Below are positions 60,022 through 64,000 of a DNA stretch of 64,000 nt, piece after piece (position 1 is the first letter of the stretch; each line of letters starts with the position of its first letter). Made by a program: the position numbers and the translations under genes. The DNA is from an uncultured Sutterella sp. (GTDB lineage: Bacteria; Pseudomonadota; Gammaproteobacteria; Burkholderiales; Burkholderiaceae_F), in assembly GCA_900757865.1 (NCBI GenBank), contig CAAEPH010000032.1:1-64000 (forward strand), in the 5' to 3' direction. The notes beneath the pieces were generated by a model. The model was not told where the DNA came from. It saw nothing but the letters and a program-made list of their open reading frames with translations, and made no database searches.

Positions 60022-60192
60022 TTAGGATTGAGCACTATCTTGATCGTCAGGCGTGTGGCCCAAGCGCTCAAGAAATCGATAAAGCACCAGCGAAATAACC
60101 GCCAACACTCGCAGGCACAAAAAAAGGCCAAACCGAAGCAGTAGTTCTTCACGTATAAAAGAAATAACCGCTTCGCCTTGGCCTCGAGGCAA
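60022..60192 (-). CDS. Possible small membrane protein downstream of the H-NS-like gene
   Basis: A 56-codon minus-strand frame starts at TTG 60192, 15 bases after the H-NS-like stop, with GAGG about 10 bases upstream. The product has a basic/acidic N-terminus and a hydrophobic helix of about 24 residues (Leu-Leu-Leu-Arg-Phe-Gly-Leu-Phe-Leu-Cys-Leu and onward to Leu-Val-Leu-Tyr-Arg). The tail Asp-Asp-Gln-Asp-Ser is acidic. It could be a single-pass protein translated from the H-NS transcript. Overlapping frames in other phases are longer but lack this helix-tail arrangement. No family recognised; could be chance. Confidence 0.35.
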   Translation of the reverse strand: MPRGQGEAVISFIREELLLRFGLFLCLRVLAVISLVLYRFLERLGHTPDDQDSAQS

Positions 60193-60207
60193 CGCTCGGA
60201 TGCCTCA

Positions 60208-60519
60208 TTAGCGATGAATCAAATACTTTTTCAAATCCTCGCCGTTTGCCATGGCGCGTTCAGCCCACTTGGGTGTACGACCTCGCCCTGTCCAGAGCTC
60301 CCCATTGGGACCACGGTACTTCGGTGCCACGGGACCCCGACGCGTGCGACGCATGGCCTCAGGGTCATAAAAGCGAAAGTCTGAGCTCGACAACTGGAAT
60401 TGGTCAATAATCGATTGAGCCTCGGCAATGGCGTTCGAGCGCAGTGAACGCTGCCGAGAGTCGACCTCATTTTTGAGTTGTTCCAGTTCTTGCATTTGGG
60501 TTTTAAAGTTGCTGTCCAT
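60208..60519 (-). CDS. H-NS-family nucleoid protein
   Basis: This 103-residue DNA-binding protein has an N-terminal coiled coil for oligomer formation (residues 1-50, Lys/Glu/Gln-rich heptads). The C-terminal H-NS domain carries Pro-Lys-Tyr-Arg-Gly-Pro-Asn-Gly-Glu-Leu-Trp-Thr-Gly-Arg-Gly-Arg-Thr-Pro-Lys-Trp (about 66-85). The Gly-Arg-Gly-Arg core inserts in the minor groove of AT-rich DNA. Such proteins silence horizontally acquired genes and shape the chromosome. GAGGAG sits 7 bases before ATG 60519. Length matches the short H-NS/StpA-like proteins found in several copies in betaproteobacteria. Possible targets in this window are the AT-rich stretches near 11700 and 61200. Confidence 0.92.
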   Translation of the reverse strand: MDSNFKTQMQELEQLKNEVDSRQRSLRSNAIAEAQSIIDQFQLSSSDFRFYDPEAMRRTRRGPVAPKYRGPNGELWTGRGRTPKWAERAMANGEDLKKYLIHR

Positions 60520-61569
60520 CAGGTTACTCCTCGATTAACTCGCTGTCAGCATGACGGAATCACGGTGGTTATTCATCGGACGAAAAATAAACTCCCCGTC
60601 GCTAGAGAGGAAATAAAACCACCCCTTGGCGAGAAACCCACTTTGTGAGCTGTTTGAGTGGATTGAGCGTCCTGTTCTGTGCCATTTGTCTCCGGTTTTC
60701 ACCAACCCCAGAGAGCACGGGGAAGACTCATCCAAAGCTCGACTTCTCAACAATACGACTCAGCCACATGATCCAACACGCTATCCTCCTAGAATCGTTG
60801 GAAGAGAGCACAAAAAAGGGGGCTTCTCAAAAAAAAACGGACTCATTATACACAACGCTATGAGTGTGCACCACGGGGTGAAATGCTTATATCTTCATAA
60901 ATTCTTTGGATGCTCTAATTTGTGGTTTTCAGCGATTTTTATGATGAATCAGACCTTGCCAAATAAGGCTTTTCCCCATGGACTATTTTAACTAGAAGTT
61001 ACCTCCATTTCGCTGTGGGACGGCTGTTTTGCGCGTTCCTCATTAATACTTCGGGGCCTTATCGTGCTCCTTTCATCGCTTTAGCCCTCTGTAGCCGACA
61101 GCGCGCCAATTTTCTGGATTAATCCAAAGAGATGATATCACGTTATAGCTTACTATCCCCCAACTCGTTTTTCCGAAATCATCCTACGCTTTTCACCCTT
61201 TTTTCTCCCCGATAAACCCCTCCTTTAATTTCTAATAAATTAATTATTTCAAAGTCGAAAAAGCGGGGTTAACCTCCGACACCCACCAACAGTCCGTTAC
61301 CATCGCAAAGCGTTTGATACGGATTTTGCGATTTAGAAACGATTATGACGCTTGCCTCTTTACCACGCTTTGAGCGCTCTTCTCGGTTAAAGGGCGCTAG
61401 CGTTTTTTGTGTCCATACTGACAGAAAATAGCAGGCATTTAGAGTAACATGTGCCTTCAGAAAAAGGCACACGACCTCTCTTTAAGGATCGTGAACCGTT
61501 TCATGCCACGGGGCAAGCCTCTCGCTTGTCCGAATCTGGCACTGTCGACACTCTAGATTGCATAAAAAA
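60520..61569. other. Long AT-rich intergenic region
   Basis: About 1 kb with low coding potential, very AT-rich at 61130-61260. It contains a TGTGCCTT/AAGGCACA hairpin (61450-61471). A minus-strand frame at 60535-60753 has a plausible-looking C-terminus (Trp-Phe-Tyr-Phe-Leu and onward) but only a TTG start, and was not accepted. Confidence 0.55.
61450..61471. other. Hairpin upstream of the Tat-exported protein gene
   Basis: TGTGCCTT (61450-61457) and AAGGCACA (61464-61471) form a perfect stem with a 6-base loop, about 100 bases before the next gene. Its role is unclear. Confidence 0.4.
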
Positions 61570-62133
61570 ATGACTTCGACCTTCCTCTCTCGCCGTACGC
61601 TTTTAGCACTGACCACGCTAGGCGCACTCAGCACCTTGACGCCTCGCTCCGCGTTGGCGCTCTCTATTGGTACCCAGAAAAACGTACCCCTCGTTCAACC
61701 GTCCACCGTGACGTTCCCGGCTCAGAAAAGTTTGGACGCGGTGCGTGAATCCCTCGTCGAGGTTGCCTCGCGCCTGCACTGGCGCGTGCTCTGCCAGACG
61801 CAACCAGGCCACGTGCATTTGGTCTACCTGCGCGGGGATCGTCTGGAGCTTGAAGTCGATATCAGCTATACGCTCGAGAGCTTCACGATTCATTACGTTG
61901 GAAGCCGAGGGCTTTATGAAGAAAAAACCAAGGAGGGCGACATTCTCTTGCGCCCGAAAGGCAATACGCTCATCAACGACCTCAACCGCGTGCTCACACG
62001 CCGTATGACCACGGGGCTGCCTGCGCCAACGCCCGGAGAACACGAGGAAAAGAAAGACGACGGCAAAGCTGGAGATAGCGACAGCAGTCACTCTTCCTCC
62101 AACGCTCGAGCTCAATCCCACGGGGCTCATTAA
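61570..62133 (+). CDS. Unrecognised exported protein with a Tat signal
   Basis: This 187-residue protein begins with a twin-arginine type signal (Leu-Ser-Arg-Arg-Thr-Leu-Leu-Ala-Leu, cleavage near Ala-Leu-Ala at about residue 32). The mature part (about residues 33-145) is a small mixed alpha/beta domain with no cysteine pattern beyond a single Cys. The tail of about 35 residues is very rich in Glu, Lys, Asp, Ser and His and ends Gly-Ala-His, a possible metal-binding or disordered tail. ATG 61570 lacks a Shine-Dalgarno; a TTG four codons earlier is possible. It is 43 bases before the phosphopantetheinyl transferase gene and probably shares its transcript. I do not recognise the family. Confidence 0.7.
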   Translation: MTSTFLSRRTLLALTTLGALSTLTPRSALALSIGTQKNVPLVQPSTVTFPAQKSLDAVRESLVEVASRLHWRVLCQTQPGHVHLVYLRGDRLELEVDISYTLESFTIHYVGSRGLYEEKTKEGDILLRPKGNTLINDLNRVLTRRMTTGLPAPTPGEHEEKKDDGKAGDSDSSHSSSNARAQSHGAH

Positions 62134-62176
62134 ACGACTTTGCTTTTAGTCTTTTAGTTTTAGGGATATCACCTTC

Positions 62177-63085
62177 ATGGATGTCGTGCTCGAGCATCTC
62201 GATCGCCTGAACCTGCGCTCAGAAAAGGCGCCCGTCTTGCCCTATTCTGAGCGTTCTGAGTGTTCTGAGCGCTATGCCCCCACACTTGACGCGTTGCGCC
62301 GTGCGCTTTCGACGGACTATGTCGTATGGTTACTCGATTTGCGACAGCTTAACGCAGACGCGGCCCGCGAGGGGCTCGCTTACCTCGAAGAGCCAACGCT
62401 CGAGCGTCTTCGTCGCTATCATCACCCAGAGCGCTTTGTCGAAAGTTTGGGAGCACGACTTTTAGCGACGCTCACCGCGCGGCTCACGCACACCACGCTT
62501 CGTGAGGATCCACCCTATGGACCAGTGCTTGTCGACCCTGGCACGTCAACGGAACCCACACGCCTTCGCTACCTCTCGGTGAGTCACACGCATCAAGTGG
62601 CGGCGCTCGCGATTGCCCCTCTCGCGGGCGAGCGCGTTGGGCTAGACATTGAGTGGGAGCGCCCTCGTGAACGCGCATCTGACATTCTCGAACATATTCT
62701 CCCTGAGGAGGTGGTCAAAAGCGTTCGCACACACGTGCCACACGATTCGCCCGGCTTTCAAGCACTTTTTTATCGAGCGTGGTGCGAGAGCGAAGCGCTC
62801 ATCAAACTCAATCGTGGTGCGTCTACGTTTACCCTTGTCGCTGCTCAGAGCTCCTCAAGAAGAGCGACCGCTATGTCGTCCGGCTACCCAGTCGCAGCTC
62901 GTCCCTGGGACGCGGTACGCCAGGCCGATCAACAGCCCTTACCCGTGGTGTTCACGCACCCTGCGCCGGGGTTAGCCATGGCGCTCGTGGGCGAAGGCTT
63001 CTCGCTCGAACCCCTTACCCTCACCACGTGGGACGTCGCGGGTTTACTCGCGCGTTTGCGGGAGACCACACACGAAAACAGCTAA
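62177..63085 (+). CDS. 4'-phosphopantetheinyl transferase superfamily protein
   Basis: This 302-residue cytoplasmic enzyme is expected to move phosphopantetheine from CoA to a serine on a carrier protein. The two family motifs are in place: Val-Gly-Leu-Asp-Ile-Glu-Trp near residue 155 (metal-binding Asp and Glu) and Trp-Cys-Glu-Ser-Glu-Ala-Leu-Ile-Lys-Leu near residue 205 (a W-x-x-K-E-A-x-x-K variant). In the second motif the usual first Lys is Glu-Ser, a small departure. Size and order fit the Sfp/HetI group with an N-terminal extension. No polyketide or peptide synthetase genes are in the window, so its target is unknown; it could serve fatty acid synthase carrier protein. ATG 62177 has only a weak ribosome site. 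Confidence 0.85.
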   Translation: MDVVLEHLDRLNLRSEKAPVLPYSERSECSERYAPTLDALRRALSTDYVVWLLDLRQLNADAAREGLAYLEEPTLERLRRYHHPERFVESLGARLLATLTARLTHTTLREDPPYGPVLVDPGTSTEPTRLRYLSVSHTHQVAALAIAPLAGERVGLDIEWERPRERASDILEHILPEEVVKSVRTHVPHDSPGFQALFYRAWCESEALIKLNRGASTFTLVAAQSSSRRATAMSSGYPVAARPWDAVRQADQQPLPVVFTHPAPGLAMALVGEGFSLEPLTLTTWDVAGLLARLRETTHENS

Positions 63086-63219
63086 AACGCCCTCTTTTTC
63101 AAAACGCTTTGACACACTCTCCGGGCCACGCGCCTCGTGCGCTACGATTAAAATGAGAGCATTGTGTTCGAGTAGCCGATTGCCTCCTCGATAAAGAAGA
63201 AAGAAAGGATATCAACCCC

Positions 63220-63252
63220 ATGCTCGAGCGTTGCACCCATGAGCCACGATGA
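63220..63252 (+). CDS. Possible 10-residue leader peptide overlapping the tamA start
   Basis: A short frame (MLERCTHEPR) starts at ATG 63220, with AAGGA about 9 bases upstream, and its TGA overlaps ATG 63249 as ATGA. The good ribosome site here, and none at the next start, suggests translational coupling into the tamA frame. Confidence 0.35.
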   Translation: MLERCTHEPR

Positions 63253-64000
63253 GCCAAGTATTCACCATGAGAGACCTCTTGAGAAGGGAAAGCGTTTTGC
63301 CAACCAACCGTCACGTGCGTAAAGAGCGTACAGAGCGTAGCCAGCGGATGACCACTCGTCAGGAACGAGAGGACGAGATCGGAGCGCGTTCCGCTCGTCT
63401 GTGCGTAGCGCCTTTTACGCTCCTGACACGCCTGACGTTCCAAAGTCGGCCAACGACACCTAAGCGCCATCTTATGCGGGTGGCGATCTTAAGAGCCATG
63501 AGTGCAATGTGTGCGATGGGCACTGTGGGTATCATGGGAACTCTGGCAATGCCTTCTGTCGCCCTAGCCGAGACGGCGCCCGAAGGCTCCCCATCGATCA
63601 CCCAACAGACAACCGCAAAAACGACCGAACAAAGGACCGACGACGCCTCCTCTGGCACGCAAAACGAGGCCGTCATCGCAGCACAGCGCCCGCACACCGC
63701 CGTGGTGGACTTAACGGGCCTGAACGGTGACTTGAACGACAACGCTCAGATCTACATTCGCTCCGCGACCTCAGGCGGGCTCACGCCACTTTCCTCCTTT
63801 GATCGACAGCGTATTGTGGCAGCTGTGCGCGATGCGCTCTCGGCGTTGGGCTACTTTTCGCCAACGATCGAGACGCGCTGGGAGGCAGCGGGTGAAAAAG
63901 CCATCTTGCACGTGTCGGTTCAACAAGGTGACCCCGTCACCATTGCTGAGACGCACGTTACGATCACCGGGGACGGTGAAAAAGAGCCTTTTTTTGAACC
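63249..64000 (+). CDS. tamA: TamA-type outer-membrane assembly protein, N-terminal part (3' end outside window)
   Basis: This frame has no stop before the right edge. After a signal peptide (Met-Arg-Val-Ala-Ile-Leu at 63477, cleavage near Val-Ala-Leu-Ala at about 63575) comes a Thr/Gln/Ser-rich spacer. The first POTRA-like domain follows from about 63700: Val-Val-Asp-Leu-Thr-Gly-Leu-Asn-Gly, then Ala-Leu-Gly-Tyr-Phe-Ser-Pro-Thr-Ile-Glu, typical of TamA. TamA is an Omp85 protein that, with TamB, helps place autotransporters and lipids in the outer membrane. The frame is open back to ATG 63249, which would put about 76 Arg-rich residues before the signal core. ATG 63477 is a reasonable alternative start. 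The window also encodes an autotransporter client candidate at 43350. Confidence 0.75.
   Translation, partial: MSQVFTMRDLLRRESVLPTNRHVRKERTERSQRMTTRQEREDEIGARSARLCVAPFTLLTRLTFQSRPTTPKRHLMRVAILRAMSAMCAMGTVGIMGTLAMPSVALAETAPEGSPSITQQTTAKTTEQRTDDASSGTQNEAVIAAQRPHTAVVDLTGLNGDLNDNAQIYIRSATSGGLTPLSSFDRQRIVAAVRDALSALGYFSPTIETRWEAAGEKAILHVSVQQGDPVTIAETHVTITGDGEKEPFFE

Noticed and set aside
60535..60753. 72-codon minus-strand frame just upstream of the H-NS-like gene
   Set aside because: The C-terminal end looks protein-like, but only a TTG start without a ribosome site is available; it could be a remnant.

Overview
The window reads like the chromosome of an anaerobic or microaerobic betaproteobacterium, most probably of the Burkholderiales family Sutterellaceae. 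This is inferred from gene content alone: a NarGHJI nitrate reductase with NarK, two decaheme cytochrome/outer-membrane porin pairs, an H-NS-like protein, a DcuC-type dicarboxylate carrier, several autotransporters and TamA. No rRNA, tRNA or CRISPR array was seen. One insertion sequence remnant is present, and no intact transposase or prophage.

Layout. 1-3.5 kb: end of an autotransporter, an internally deleted IS256-type element, an orphan RelB antitoxin and an orphan amino-acid binding protein. 3.4-7.8 kb (minus): four unrecognised genes. One is broken by stops and frameshifts, and two share a domain that resembles DUF4261 in layout. 8.2-11.4 kb: an NAD(P)-binding oxidoreductase, a candidate small RNA, and an OmpR-type two-component pair whose kinase gene has an in-frame TGA. 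12.2-18.8 kb: two tandem MtrA/DmsE-MtrB electron conduits. Each is preceded by the same inverted repeat, TGTCAAA-N4-TTTGACA or a close form, at the same distance from a -10-like box. 19-28 kb: an ElaA-type acetyltransferase and narK-narG-narH-narJ-narI (minus). 28-35 kb: two duplicated flavodoxin-fold reductases, a D-serine dehydratase-like PLP enzyme, an EamA exporter, RidA, LpxH and YbaK. 35.8-42.8 kb: a universal stress protein, then a LysR / argininosuccinate-lyase-like / DcuC catabolic cluster and a DUF2156 protein. 43-46.8 kb: an orphan YadA anchor and a complete autotransporter with a Thr-Asp-Pro-Gly repeat. 47.3-50.7 kb: zur-znuA-znuC-znuB. 51-57 kb: a second stress protein, an InaA-like kinase, a BisC-type molybdoenzyme and a frameshifted hydratase. 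57-64 kb: BetT, an H-NS-like protein, a Tat-exported protein, a phosphopantetheinyl transferase and the start of tamA.

How it fits together. Much of the window serves anaerobic respiration: nitrate reduction at the inner membrane, two porin-cytochrome conduits that could pass electrons across the outer membrane, an S/N-oxide reductase, and a lyase plus dicarboxylate carrier that could supply fumarate. The two-component system points away from the first conduit and may control both through the shared repeat, but its kinase looks disrupted. Metal supply (Znu, Zur) and surface display (autotransporters, YadA remnant, TamA) form the second theme.

Gene decay is frequent: the transposase, the hypothetical gene at 3.4-4.8 kb, the kinase, the YadA anchor and the hydratase are all damaged. 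Start sites were chosen by Shine-Dalgarno spacing and family alignment from memory; no database search was possible.
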